NCBI GenBank assembly: GCA_029838215.1
Contig: JALGVI010000014.1
Location: forward strand, 1-46,688
Origin: Candidatus Helarchaeota archaeon
Lineage (GTDB): Archaea; Asgardarchaeota; Lokiarchaeia; Helarchaeales; RDOG01
Reading direction: 5' to 3'
Length of the DNA: 46,688 nt
A program made the position numbers and the translations under genes. The notes under the pieces are model-generated. The model was not told where the DNA came from, searched no databases, and was given only the letters and a program-made list of their open reading frames with translations. How positions within the stretch are numbered: position 1 is the stretch's first letter; each line of letters starts with the position of its first letter. This document shows, in pieces, positions 33,472 through 41,859 of the stretch.

Positions 33472-33490
33472 TTTATTCACGAGTTTTTGG

Positions 33491-33499
33491 TTTTTTAAA
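33491..33499 (-). promoter_or_regulatory. TATA box of the small ferredoxin gene (leaderless)
   Basis: TTTAAAAAA on the minus strand, centred about 25 nt before the ATG at 33471. Confidence 0.4.
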
Positions 33500-33635
33500 G
33501 ACGTTTTTTTGATTTTGAATTTAAACTTTCTTTCAGTTAATGAGCATCCTGACAGGAATCATTGAATGAGTTAGTAATTAAACAAGAAATCAAAGCTGAT
33601 GTTCGTCTAGAGGGTTTTATGAATGAAAAAAAAAA

Positions 33636-34910
33636 TCAGAGAAGCTTGTATAAGCTTCGAATTCCTCGACCAAGAATATATTGTTGAATTTGGCGCGTTC
33701 CGCCGACAATTTCTTGAATACGGGTGATGCCCAAGAGATCTTGCATTAAAGTATTGTCGGATACTCCGGCTCCACCCATCAGGTTGGCGCACTCATATGC
33801 TACTCTTTCAGCTAACATTGAAGCACGGTACTTGAACATTGAAGCATTCAACTCAAACATTTGGGCCATGTCCTTGGGGATTTTTCCGTTGAATTTTTCA
33901 TGTTTTTCATCATATTTTTCAGATAATTTTAATAATCCCAGCGTAATCGTGCCAACCTGAGACCAAAGGTCTGCAAGCGTAAAGCCAACACCCTGAAAGT
34001 TTAGAATGGGCTTACCAAATTGTAGTCGCATGTTACTATATATCATTGCATGACTTAAAGCTCCCCAGCACTCGGCAATGTTTTCGAATGCAATTCCAAT
34101 CCGTTCCATTGTAAGACCCATGAAAAGGTTAGGGATTCCACGTCCTGCAGGTCCCAGCACGTATTCTTTTGGGACCTTAATGTTTTTTAGTTCTTCTTTT
34201 CCAATCCAAATGCGGGGCACCCACGGAATTTGGACACGTTCGACATTCCAACCATCCCAGCTGGTATTGATAAGGAATTGTCCCATTGTTTCGCCTTTAT
34301 TTTGTTCCAAACAAGCGTAAGCAACTGCCCATTTTGCTTTAGGACCATTGGTGCTAAAGATCTTGGTGCCGCTAATGCTATAGCTCCCATCGTCATGTTG
34401 TTCGCACGTTGAAACCATATGTGTTGCATCCGAACCTCTCTCAGGTTCAGTAATAAGAATACATCCCAGTGCTTGCCCAGTAACCAGATCCTTTAGTGCT
34501 TCTAATACTTCAGATCGACCTTGATGATGTGATTGACAGGGATTGATCGCAAGAGTCGTTGCGCCGATTGACATGGAAAATTGAGTATCAAACATGTCCA
34601 CGGCTAAATAGCGCATCATTTCCATTGCCAGCCCCCATTCCTTGTAGTTCTGATCGATCTCATCAAACTTGTGGAACCTGCTAATGTAACCCTTGGCACC
34701 AAAATCCGGAAAGTAGGAATAAATGTCCTCCGTGTGATCAATGTTCTTGGTTTTTTCATAATTTACACAAAAATCTTGAACTTGTTTCAAAAAATTCATT
34801 TGTTCTTCGCTACAAATCGCTTTTAGATTGATGTTGACGATCTTGTAACGGTTTTCTAAATTCATTTTTTCAAGAATTTCATCCTTGACGGCTTGACACT
34901 TGAATCTCAT
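33636..34910 (-). CDS. Acyl-CoA dehydrogenase, second copy
   Basis: 424 residues. GCILITEPERGSDATHM (about 152-168) and SISGTKIFSTNGPKAKW (about 178-194) are the flavin and substrate signatures; MERIGIAFENIAECWGAL is helix G and NLMGGAGVSDNT lies near 382. The C-terminal segment is IVGGTRQIQQYILGRG, with Gly where the YEGT catalytic Glu is found in many family members. An N-terminal extension of about 30 residues precedes the usual start; MNLENRY (ATG at about 34865) is an alternative start. Similar to but clearly different from the gene at 19544, so the organism has paralogs for different acyl-CoAs. Confidence 0.87.
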   Translation of the reverse strand: MRFKCQAVKDEILEKMNLENRYKIVNINLKAICSEEQMNFLKQVQDFCVNYEKTKNIDHTEDIYSYFPDFGAKGYISRFHKFDEIDQNYKEWGLAMEMMRYLAVDMFDTQFSMSIGATTLAINPCQSHHQGRSEVLEALKDLVTGQALGCILITEPERGSDATHMVSTCEQHDDGSYSISGTKIFSTNGPKAKWAVAYACLEQNKGETMGQFLINTSWDGWNVERVQIPWVPRIWIGKEELKNIKVPKEYVLGPAGRGIPNLFMGLTMERIGIAFENIAECWGALSHAMIYSNMRLQFGKPILNFQGVGFTLADLWSQVGTITLGLLKLSEKYDEKHEKFNGKIPKDMAQMFELNASMFKYRASMLAERVAYECANLMGGAGVSDNTLMQDLLGITRIQEIVGGTRQIQQYILGRGIRSLYKLL

Positions 34911-35145
34911 ATAAAAACACGCTCATTTTTTTTACGTGATCAATTGAAAAGTTATAAAAAAATATTTTGATTTGGATTTCAAAAAGTCATGGATAGACCG
35001 TTTTAAGAGAACTTCTAAAGTCAATGCTTGATTAGAGGTTTGAAAAAGACGATACTTCAGTATTCGGATTTTCCTTGAGATAGTAACTTCCTTGTGGGAA
35101 AGCAAAATTTTTTATTTTGCATTTTTATTACAAGTTTGAGGAACG

Positions 35146-35616
35146 ATGCCAAAAAAACCATCAGCTTTTGAAATTTACAAGTTGCTCCCAAAAAAGAATT
35201 GCAAGGAATGTGGAGAAGCCACGTGCATGGTCTTTGCGACGAAATTATTGGCACTGGAACGAAAGATTGAAGAGTGCCCGCTATTGGAAGAACCAATGTT
35301 TAAAAAGAACGCCGAAAAATTAGCAGATCTTCTAGAGCCATTTTCAGGCGAAGTGGGTTTATCAGGCGTGAACATAAATGCAGACCTTTGCACGGGTTGT
35401 GGTAATTGCGTTCATTGTTGTCCTGCAAATAACAAATACCATCCTGAGATCGGTCAAGGTCAAGGGGTATTGGACGAAGAAAAAACAACCTATAAAATTG
35501 TTGATGGTAAGGTGAAAATTTGTAATTTGAATATTTGCAAGCGTGTTGAAGAAAAAACAGCTTGCAGCGTGTGTGAAACCTTTTGTTATTCAAAAGCATT
35601 GCAAATCATTGGATGA
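35146..35616 (+). CDS. CoFeSP-gamma-like Fe-S domain fused to a ferredoxin domain
   Basis: 156 residues, GAGG 5 nt before the ATG. The first 60 residues, IYKLLPKKNCKECGEATCM then a Cys near 45 (EECPLL), are the [4Fe-4S] module of corrinoid Fe-S protein gamma subunit (CdhE/AcsC) and related proteins (pattern P.K.NCxxCGxxxCxxFA). The second part has CTGCGNCVHCCPANN (about 82-96) and a final CNLNICKR...CSVCETFC, a ferredoxin-like set with widened spacing. No methyl-binding domain is present, so it is not a full CdhE. It may shuttle electrons to corrinoid or Wood-Ljungdahl enzymes; that is inference. A zinc-ribbon gene follows by 19 nt. Confidence 0.7.
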   Translation: MPKKPSAFEIYKLLPKKNCKECGEATCMVFATKLLALERKIEECPLLEEPMFKKNAEKLADLLEPFSGEVGLSGVNINADLCTGCGNCVHCCPANNKYHPEIGQGQGVLDEEKTTYKIVDGKVKICNLNICKRVEEKTACSVCETFCYSKALQIIG

Positions 35617-35635
35617 TTTTAAAGGGGTAATTTTC

Positions 35636-35836
35636 ATGCCAAAATGTCCGAATTGTGGAGAAATTGAAGAATTAATCGAAATAGGTCCTGATTGGTGCAA
35701 TGAATGTCATGCGGAAAGCGTGAAATACATGTGTGATGAATGCATGAAGGAATTTCTCGCTTGTGGCCATCTACCTGCCGAAGTTCATGCCTGTGATTCA
35801 ACAGCTTCAAAATTAAAACGTGAAAAACGTTTGTAA
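35636..35836 (+). CDS. Small multi-CxxC zinc-binding protein
   Basis: 66 residues from the ATG at 35636 (GGGG 10 nt before). Three CxxC knuckles occur: CPNCGE (4-9), CNECH (about 21-25) and CDECMK (about 33-38), plus Cys43/His45-type residues in FLACGHLP, so one or two zinc ions are likely. It is 19 nt behind the Fe-S protein gene, likely in one operon. Function unknown; no enzymatic motif. Confidence 0.65.
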   Translation: MPKCPNCGEIEELIEIGPDWCNECHAESVKYMCDECMKEFLACGHLPAEVHACDSTASKLKREKRL

Positions 35837-35991
35837 CCTTTCTCAAAGCATTTTTTTTATTATTTCAATGTCTTAAAAATCAACACATTTGCCTTTAGAG
35901 TTCGAACCAATCGTTCCATTTTTCATTGAATTAAATATCATTTCATTGAAGATTTTCGAATTATCGATTTCTGCTGAAAACTGCAGAGATG

Positions 35992-36029
35992 ACAGTGTAA
36001 TTGACGCCATTCAGTAATTATTACACTGT
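35992..36029. repeat. Inverted repeat upstream of the OsmC gene; 328-nt gene-free stretch around it
   Basis: ACAGTGTAAT (35992-36001) and ATTACACTGT (36020-36029) are perfect 10-bp arms with an 18-nt spacer. The right arm overlaps the 11-bp palindrome GTAATTATTAC (36014-36024). Spacing fits two dimer sites for a repressor. The gap 35837-36164 holds this and AT-rich sequence; I see no gene or RNA in it. Confidence 0.5.
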
Positions 36030-36164
36030 AACTTTCCGAAATTTGATGGTAAGCACTTCATCCTTCTGATGTTGCTTCATTTTAAAATAGAACTTTTTTT
36101 TATTATCGTTTTTTCTCGTTTACTCACCAAAAAATAATGAAAGTAATATTCTGGAGTGATAAAA

Positions 36165-36656
36165 ATGGGTTTCATGGAAACTTATGAAGCAATTAAGGCA
36201 GATGCCTCTAAAGGTGAAAAAAATTTCAATGTAGTAGTCGAATCACAACCCGATGGCAGTTTTCTGGCAACGATGGGTGAAAATTTCAAATTTACCTTCG
36301 ATGCACCGCCGGGATTGGGTGGTAAAGATTTGGGACCTTCCCCATTATTAGGAATACTCGCAACTGTCGGAGCGTGCATTGGTGCGGTGACCATGTTCTG
36401 GAGTCAAATACTAAATATTCCCGTGGAGCACGTCAAGGTTTTCTCCCGAGGACATATTAATTTAGCAGGAATCTTCGGAACTGATGATGCCAAATATAAG
36501 GGAATGTACGATAAGGTTGAACCAATTATAGAAATCACGTCTTCCGCATCTAAAGAGGATATCGACAAGCTAATGGATGAAGTTTGGAAGCATTGTCCCA
36601 TCATAAACAATTTTAATTCTGATTCTGGTTTGAAATGGCGAATCAAAATCAAGTAA
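36165..36656 (+). CDS. OsmC-family protein
   Basis: 163 residues from the ATG at 36165, with GGAGTGA 5 nt upstream. The family is shown by GGKDLGPSPLLGILATVGACIGA (about 47-69, in two parts), with the catalytic Cys in the GAC motif, and a second Cys in KHCPIINNF (about 143-151). OsmC/Ohr proteins reduce organic hydroperoxides with paired cysteines at the dimer interface; the second Cys here is slightly displaced from the classic HxVCP arrangement, so another thiol role is possible. The inverted repeat at 35992-36029 may be its operator, as with redox-responsive regulators. It is convergent with sdhB. Confidence 0.8.
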   Translation: MGFMETYEAIKADASKGEKNFNVVVESQPDGSFLATMGENFKFTFDAPPGLGGKDLGPSPLLGILATVGACIGAVTMFWSQILNIPVEHVKVFSRGHINLAGIFGTDDAKYKGMYDKVEPIIEITSSASKEDIDKLMDEVWKHCPIINNFNSDSGLKWRIKIK

Positions 36657-36676
36657 AATAGAAAAAATTCTATTTT
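36655..36676. terminator. Bidirectional terminator between osmC-like gene and sdhB
   Basis: AAAATAGAA and TTCTATTTT are perfect 9-bp arms with a 4-nt loop. The plus strand continues with a T-run (TCATTTTTTTT), and the arms overlap both stop codons. Confidence 0.6.
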
Positions 36677-37440
36677 TCATTTTTTTTATGCAAAATTTCT
36701 CTTTCTGAATGAATGGCAGATCCTGGCATTACTCCTTTTGGACAGACGATATTACAGGCAAAGATTCTCTCACACGCAGGAACGGCATCTTTTCTTGCAA
36801 TTCGTTCTAAAATGATATCTTTGTGTTCTTTGGTTGACCGGGTGTCAGCAATAAAACGAAAACCTTTAGCAAGGGCTGCTGGACCGAGATAATTTCGTTT
36901 TTTTCCAGATACGGGACACGTCCAGCATAGACCACAGAGGATGCAATAAATCAAGTGCTCAAAAACCTTTACATCTTCAGCAGATTGTCGGCTTTCTTGT
37001 CCTTCATCTCTCCATTGTCGTGTTAAAAATGGCTTGACTTCACGATAAAAATCCCAGAATGGATTCATGTCAACGATCAGATCCTTTATGACATCCATGT
37101 TTGGAAGAGGTTCAATGAGAATTTCGCTTTCTTCATTCCAATCAGGGATGTCTCCAAATACGATTTCAGGAATTCGGGATGGAATTGCCTCGTTCGCAGA
37201 TTGGACTTGAAGGTTGCAAGCCAATCGGGGATATTTATTAATTGTCATGCCGCAAGAGCCGCATATCGCACCTCGGCAAGCATATCTAAAGGACAAGGTC
37301 GAATCAAGATGATCTTGAATGTAAAATAGGGCGTCGAGAATCGTCATCCCGGGTGATAGAGGCACGGCAAATCGTTCATAATGGGGTTCCTTTTCATCTG
37401 CGTCCTTTCGATAGACAAGAAAGACTTTTTCTTTGGACAT
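36670..37440 (-). CDS. sdhB: Succinate dehydrogenase/fumarate reductase iron-sulfur subunit
   Basis: 256 residues. The [2Fe-2S] site is YACRGAICGSCGM plus a later Cys (about 53-65 and 74), the [4Fe-4S] is YCILCGLCWTCP (about 165-176) and the [3Fe-4S] Cys set is FACNIVCPKGV (about 228-238). It ends soon after the last cluster, so it lacks the HdrB-like extension of thiol:fumarate reductase TfrB. No sdhC/D anchor gene is in the operon, so the enzyme may be soluble or use a separately encoded partner. Its ATG shares one base with the sdhA stop (TAATG). Confidence 0.92.
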   Translation of the reverse strand: MSKEKVFLVYRKDADEKEPHYERFAVPLSPGMTILDALFYIQDHLDSTLSFRYACRGAICGSCGMTINKYPRLACNLQVQSANEAIPSRIPEIVFGDIPDWNEESEILIEPLPNMDVIKDLIVDMNPFWDFYREVKPFLTRQWRDEGQESRQSAEDVKVFEHLIYCILCGLCWTCPVSGKKRNYLGPAALAKGFRFIADTRSTKEHKDIILERIARKDAVPACERIFACNIVCPKGVMPGSAIHSEREILHKKNEK

Positions 37441-39152
37441 TAATATTTCCTCTCCTTTACGGGGAAAAATCCCAATTTTACGGGTTTTGTTTGCATTTGG
37501 AGACCATCTCTCGTTCGTGATACTAATGAATGAACTAAATAATCGTCATCATTTCGGTTGGGAAAATCTATTCGAAAATGGGCTCCGCGACTTTCTTTTC
37601 GCCACCGTGCCGCAAATGCCGTAACTTCCGTAATCTCAATCATGTTACGGAGTTCTAATGCCCTTATTAACCCAAAATTAAATTTTCTCGAATCCGTAGA
37701 GACTCTGACATCTTCGAAATTCTTACGTAGCTTGTTGAGAGCTGCCACGGCGAATTTTAATTTACTTTCTTCTCTAAAAACGCCAACATGCTCATCCATT
37801 ATGGATTTCATTTCCTGCCTGATTATAACGGGTTTTTCTCCAGTGCTTGAATTCCATTTCTTGAACAGGTTTTCTGTTGCGTTTACCACCCGATCTTCTG
37901 CTTGCTTGACTTTATCCGAAGCAGTTATTTGTCTTAATCCTTGTTTCAGAAGGGTTCTTCCCACGAGTCGACCAAAGACGATAGTCTCTAGAAGAGAATT
38001 TCCACCGAGCCTGTTTGCACCATGTACCGAGATGCAGGAGGTTTCGCCAATTGCCCACAATCCCTTGAAAGGTGTTTCCCCCAATTCACCACCATATTTT
38101 GAGGCGATGCCTCCCATGCTATAGTGTTGTGCAGGTTGAACGGGAATCGGTTGCTCAATGGGATCTATCCTCGCAAAATTAATGGCAATCTCCCGAATAC
38201 CAGGAAGTCGTTCTTTGATTTTTTCGGTGCCTAAATGGGTCAGATCAAGATGAACATAATTGTTTTCAAACCCACGGCCTTCTAAAATCTCCGTTTCGAT
38301 GGCACGAGCAACAATGTCGCGGGGTGCGAGTTCCGCGGACTTTGGAGCGACCTTTTTCATGAATCGTTCGTTTTTATTATTATATAAATGGCCGCCTTCT
38401 CCCCTAGCGCCTTCCGTGATGAGTATGTTCGTGCCATATAAAGTGGTTGGATGGAATTGAACGAATTCACAGTCTTGCATGGGCACGCCCGCCCGGAATG
38501 CTGCACCCAGACCATCTCCAGTATTGATGAGTGCATTTGTTGACCGTTTAAAAATCCGTCCGAAACCGCCGGTCGCAAGGATTATCGTTCCCGTGCGAAA
38601 TATGACTAATTCCCCTGAGTTCATGTCCAAAGCAATGAGCCCGATGATGGCATCATCTGCCGTTATTAAATCAATAAGGAAGTATTCTTCGAAAAAGATC
38701 ACTCCTAAACGCACGCACTGCTCAAAGACAGTATGCAATAAAGCGTGACCAGTTCTATCACCAGCATAGCAGGTTCTAGGAAAGCCAGCCCCTCCAAATG
38801 GTCTCTGTGCTATGAGACCACTTTCCAATCGTGAAAATGGAACACCCATACTTTCTAATTCAATTACGATTTTAGGTGCTTCTTCACATAGTATCATGAC
38901 TGCGTCTTGATCTGCTAAATAATCCGAGCCATAGATCGTGTCGTAGGCATGTCGTTTAACAGAATCTTCTTTTCCTGCTTCAGTATTTCCCAAAGAAGCG
39001 TTTATTCCACCTTGTGCAGCCCCAGAGTGGCTTCGCACGGCAAAAACTTTTGAAATAATTGCAACGGAATGCTCATTACACAGTTCTAAAGCTGCACGGA
39101 GACCACTAAGGCCACCGCCAACAATAACAGCATCAAATTCTTCAATTTTCAG
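37440..39152 (-). CDS. sdhA: Succinate dehydrogenase/fumarate reductase flavoprotein subunit, non-canonical start
   Basis: 570 residues. The FAD loop DAVIVGGGLSGLRAA (about 6-20), the SHSGAAQGGI flavin-linked region (about 46-55, with the usual His that binds FAD covalently), HPTTLYGTN and EGARGEGG, and RLGGNSLLE are all present. The frame between the aconitase TAA (39158-39156) and the FAD motif has no ATG, GTG or TTG; CTG at 39152 (GGAG 9 nt upstream) or an ATT two codons later must serve as start. If the downstream GTG at 39038 were used, the FAD motif would be lost. It oxidises succinate or reduces fumarate. Three nt after the aconitase gene, so coupled translation is likely. Confidence 0.9.
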   Translation of the reverse strand: MKIEEFDAVIVGGGLSGLRAALELCNEHSVAIISKVFAVRSHSGAAQGGINASLGNTEAGKEDSVKRHAYDTIYGSDYLADQDAVMILCEEAPKIVIELESMGVPFSRLESGLIAQRPFGGAGFPRTCYAGDRTGHALLHTVFEQCVRLGVIFFEEYFLIDLITADDAIIGLIALDMNSGELVIFRTGTIILATGGFGRIFKRSTNALINTGDGLGAAFRAGVPMQDCEFVQFHPTTLYGTNILITEGARGEGGHLYNNKNERFMKKVAPKSAELAPRDIVARAIETEILEGRGFENNYVHLDLTHLGTEKIKERLPGIREIAINFARIDPIEQPIPVQPAQHYSMGGIASKYGGELGETPFKGLWAIGETSCISVHGANRLGGNSLLETIVFGRLVGRTLLKQGLRQITASDKVKQAEDRVVNATENLFKKWNSSTGEKPVIIRQEMKSIMDEHVGVFREESKLKFAVAALNKLRKNFEDVRVSTDSRKFNFGLIRALELRNMIEITEVTAFAARWRKESRGAHFRIDFPNRNDDDYLVHSLVSRTRDGLQMQTKPVKLGFFPVKERKY

Positions 39153-39155
39153 ATA

Positions 39156-41837
39156 TTACGTCTCCATTTCCTTTTTAATCATGTTACGTAAAACAGCATG
39201 TAAGATTCCTCCATTTCGGAAATATTCTATTTCTATCGGAGTGTCCAATCTTGCAATGACATTGAATTTAATCTCCTTTTCACCTTCAATTGCCCGTACT
39301 TCCAACTCTGCTTTTGGCTTGATGTTTTTAACACCAATGATTTCAAAAGTTTCAGTTCCCTTTATACCTAATGTTTCAGCATTCTGTCCTTCTTTAAACT
39401 GTAATGGTAAGACTGCCATTCCAACAAGATTGCTACGATGAATTCGTTCATACGATTCTGCGATTACTGCCTTGACACCTAAAAGATACGTGCCTTTCGC
39501 AGCCCAATCACGGGAACTCCCCGTGCCATATTCTTTTCCTGCGATGATAATGAGGGGAATATCGCTTTCTTTATATTTCATGGCAGCATCGTATATTGGA
39601 ATTTCCAGTCCTGAGGGTAGGTATTTTGTCCAACCGCCTTCTTTTTCAGGAACTAGCTTATTCTTTAACCGGATGTTACCAAACGTACCTCTAATCATTA
39701 CGTCATGATTTCCACGTCGGGAACCAAATGAGTTGAAATCCCTTGGAGCAATTCCTTTTGAAATTAAATATTGTCCTGCGGGTTCATCTACTGGAATGGC
39801 TCCTGCAGGTGAAATGTGATCCGTGGTAATGGAATCACCCAATAATGCCAATACACGCGCACCGTGAAGATCTTTGATTTCAGGGACTTCCAATGGGAAA
39901 TCCTGGAAAAAAGGTGCTTCTTGAATATAAGTAGAATTTGAATCCCAGTCGTATAAGTTTCCTTGAGGGATGGTTAGGTCATTCCAAAGCTTAGTACCTT
40001 CGAAGATTTTGGAATATTGTTCACGAAAAATATCGGGCTTTAGAATTTCTTTGCTGATTCTTTCGATCTCTTCTTTTTTTGGCCAGAAATCTTTTAAATA
40101 AATGGGATCTCCATTCAAATCATATCCCAGGGGTTGTGATATCAGATTAACGTCAACGCTTCCAGCGATGGCAAACGCAACAACTAACAGAGGGGAAGCA
40201 AGGTAATTTGTTTTAACTAAAGGATTAATTCGACCTTCAAAATTCCGATTACCACTAAGAACAGCAGCGACAACAAGATCATTATCCTTGATATTTTTTA
40301 CCACATCTTCTGAAATGGGACCACTATTACCAATGCAAGTCGTACATCCATATCCAACAACATGAAAACCTAATTTTTCCAGATATGGTAGTAAACCGGC
40401 AGCCTTGAGATAATCCGTTACAACACGAGATCCTGGTGCTAAACTTGTTTTAACAAATGGCTTTGCTTTTAGCCCTTTTTCTACCGCTTTTTTTGCTAAT
40501 AGACCGGCACCAATGAGGACAGAAGGATTTGAGGTATTTGTACAGGATGTTATGGCAGCGATAACAATGCTTCCATGTTTAATTTCTTTAAAATCTTGGG
40601 ACATCCCCGTGTTTGTTATCTTCTTTTTAAAGAGATCTTGCAAGTCTTTTTCAAATGTTGTTTTCAATTTATTTAATGGAATGCGGTCTTGTGGTCGTCT
40701 CGGTCCAGCCAAGCAAGGTTCAACAGATCCTAAATCAATTTCCAAGATATCTGTAAACTTCGGCTTGGTGCTTTCAGGAGTAGAGAATAGACCTTGCTCC
40801 AGGGAATAAGCTCGAACTAATTCAATCAAATCGTCCCTACCCGTCAATTTAAGATAATCCAAAGTGATTTCGTCAATTGGAAAATAGACTACGGTAGCAC
40901 CATATTCTGGTGTCATGTTTGAAATCGTTGCACGATCTGGCAGGCTTAACTTGCTTAGAGCTGAACCAGAAAATTCTACAAATTTACCCACAACACCATA
41001 TTGTCGCAATTTTTGCGTGATCGTCAAGACAAGATCTGTAGCAGTAACTTCTGGTTTAAGATCTCCAATTAATTTTACACCAATGACTTCCGGAGCAGGC
41101 ATGTAGTAGGGCTGTCCTAGCATTGTTGCTTCCGCTTCGATTCCTCCAACACCCCAACCTAGAACACCTAATCCGTTAATCATTGTTGTATGCGAGTCAG
41201 TCCCAAGGACAGTATCAGGAAATGCTACCAATTCATTTCCTCTTTTCGTAACTTGGATTACTTTTGCTAAATACTCAAGATTTATTTGATGAATTATGCC
41301 CTTACTTGGTGGAACTACTTGGAAATTATCTAATGCTTGTTGTGCCCATCTCAAAAGAGCATAGCGCTCACGATTGCGCTCATATTCTTTCTTTTCGTTT
41401 AGCATTAATGCTTCAGAAGAGCCGAAATAATCGACTTGAACGGAATGATCGATTATTAATGCCGCAGGAATTACGGGATTTATTCGCGTGGGATCACCGC
41501 CAAGTCGTTGCATGGCTGATCTTAAAGCAGCAAAATCAACAACTGCAGGTACTCCTGTAAAATCCTGCAATACGACACGTGCAGGGATAAAAGGGATTTC
41601 CCGCTCTGGAATTCTCGTTGGTGTCCATTTAGCAAGAACTTCCACGTCTTTCTCAGATATTAATTTTCCATCAACGTTTCTAAGAACCGATTCTAACAAA
41701 ATTTTTATAGAATTAGGAAGATGAGAGATTTTTCCTAAACCCAATTCTTCTAGACGATTTAGTCGATAAATCACGTAATTTTTATCATGGACTTTCAAAA
41801 TGCCTTTTGCATCAAATGCATCCTTTACAACGGTCAT
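39156..41837 (-). CDS. acnA: Aconitate hydratase (AcnA/IRP type)
   Basis: 893 residues from the ATG at 41837, with GGTGA 5 nt upstream. ITSCTNTSNPSVLIGAG (first cluster Cys, about 430-446) and GYGCTTCIGNSGP (the other two cluster cysteines, about 497-509) bind the [4Fe-4S] cluster, and GKEYGTGSSRDWAAKGT (about 773-789) is the swivel-domain substrate site. It isomerises citrate to isocitrate. The length and N-terminus match the AcnA/IRP branch rather than the archaeal X-type. In the middle of the TCA operon, 22 nt after citrate synthase. Confidence 0.93.
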   Translation of the reverse strand: MTVVKDAFDAKGILKVHDKNYVIYRLNRLEELGLGKISHLPNSIKILLESVLRNVDGKLISEKDVEVLAKWTPTRIPEREIPFIPARVVLQDFTGVPAVVDFAALRSAMQRLGGDPTRINPVIPAALIIDHSVQVDYFGSSEALMLNEKKEYERNRERYALLRWAQQALDNFQVVPPSKGIIHQINLEYLAKVIQVTKRGNELVAFPDTVLGTDSHTTMINGLGVLGWGVGGIEAEATMLGQPYYMPAPEVIGVKLIGDLKPEVTATDLVLTITQKLRQYGVVGKFVEFSGSALSKLSLPDRATISNMTPEYGATVVYFPIDEITLDYLKLTGRDDLIELVRAYSLEQGLFSTPESTKPKFTDILEIDLGSVEPCLAGPRRPQDRIPLNKLKTTFEKDLQDLFKKKITNTGMSQDFKEIKHGSIVIAAITSCTNTSNPSVLIGAGLLAKKAVEKGLKAKPFVKTSLAPGSRVVTDYLKAAGLLPYLEKLGFHVVGYGCTTCIGNSGPISEDVVKNIKDNDLVVAAVLSGNRNFEGRINPLVKTNYLASPLLVVAFAIAGSVDVNLISQPLGYDLNGDPIYLKDFWPKKEEIERISKEILKPDIFREQYSKIFEGTKLWNDLTIPQGNLYDWDSNSTYIQEAPFFQDFPLEVPEIKDLHGARVLALLGDSITTDHISPAGAIPVDEPAGQYLISKGIAPRDFNSFGSRRGNHDVMIRGTFGNIRLKNKLVPEKEGGWTKYLPSGLEIPIYDAAMKYKESDIPLIIIAGKEYGTGSSRDWAAKGTYLLGVKAVIAESYERIHRSNLVGMAVLPLQFKEGQNAETLGIKGTETFEIIGVKNIKPKAELEVRAIEGEKEIKFNVIARLDTPIEIEYFRNGGILHAVLRNMIKKEMET

Positions 41838-41859
41838 TTGCTTCACCAATTAAACAAAA

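Noticed and set aside
35543..35635. Longer start for the small zinc-binding protein
   Set aside because: It would overlap the Fe-S protein gene in another frame; the ATG at 35636 has a Shine-Dalgarno sequence and the product is complete from there.
35896..35908. GAGTTCGAACCA resembling a tRNA T-loop
   Set aside because: No acceptor, D or anticodon stems can be formed in the AT-rich flanks.
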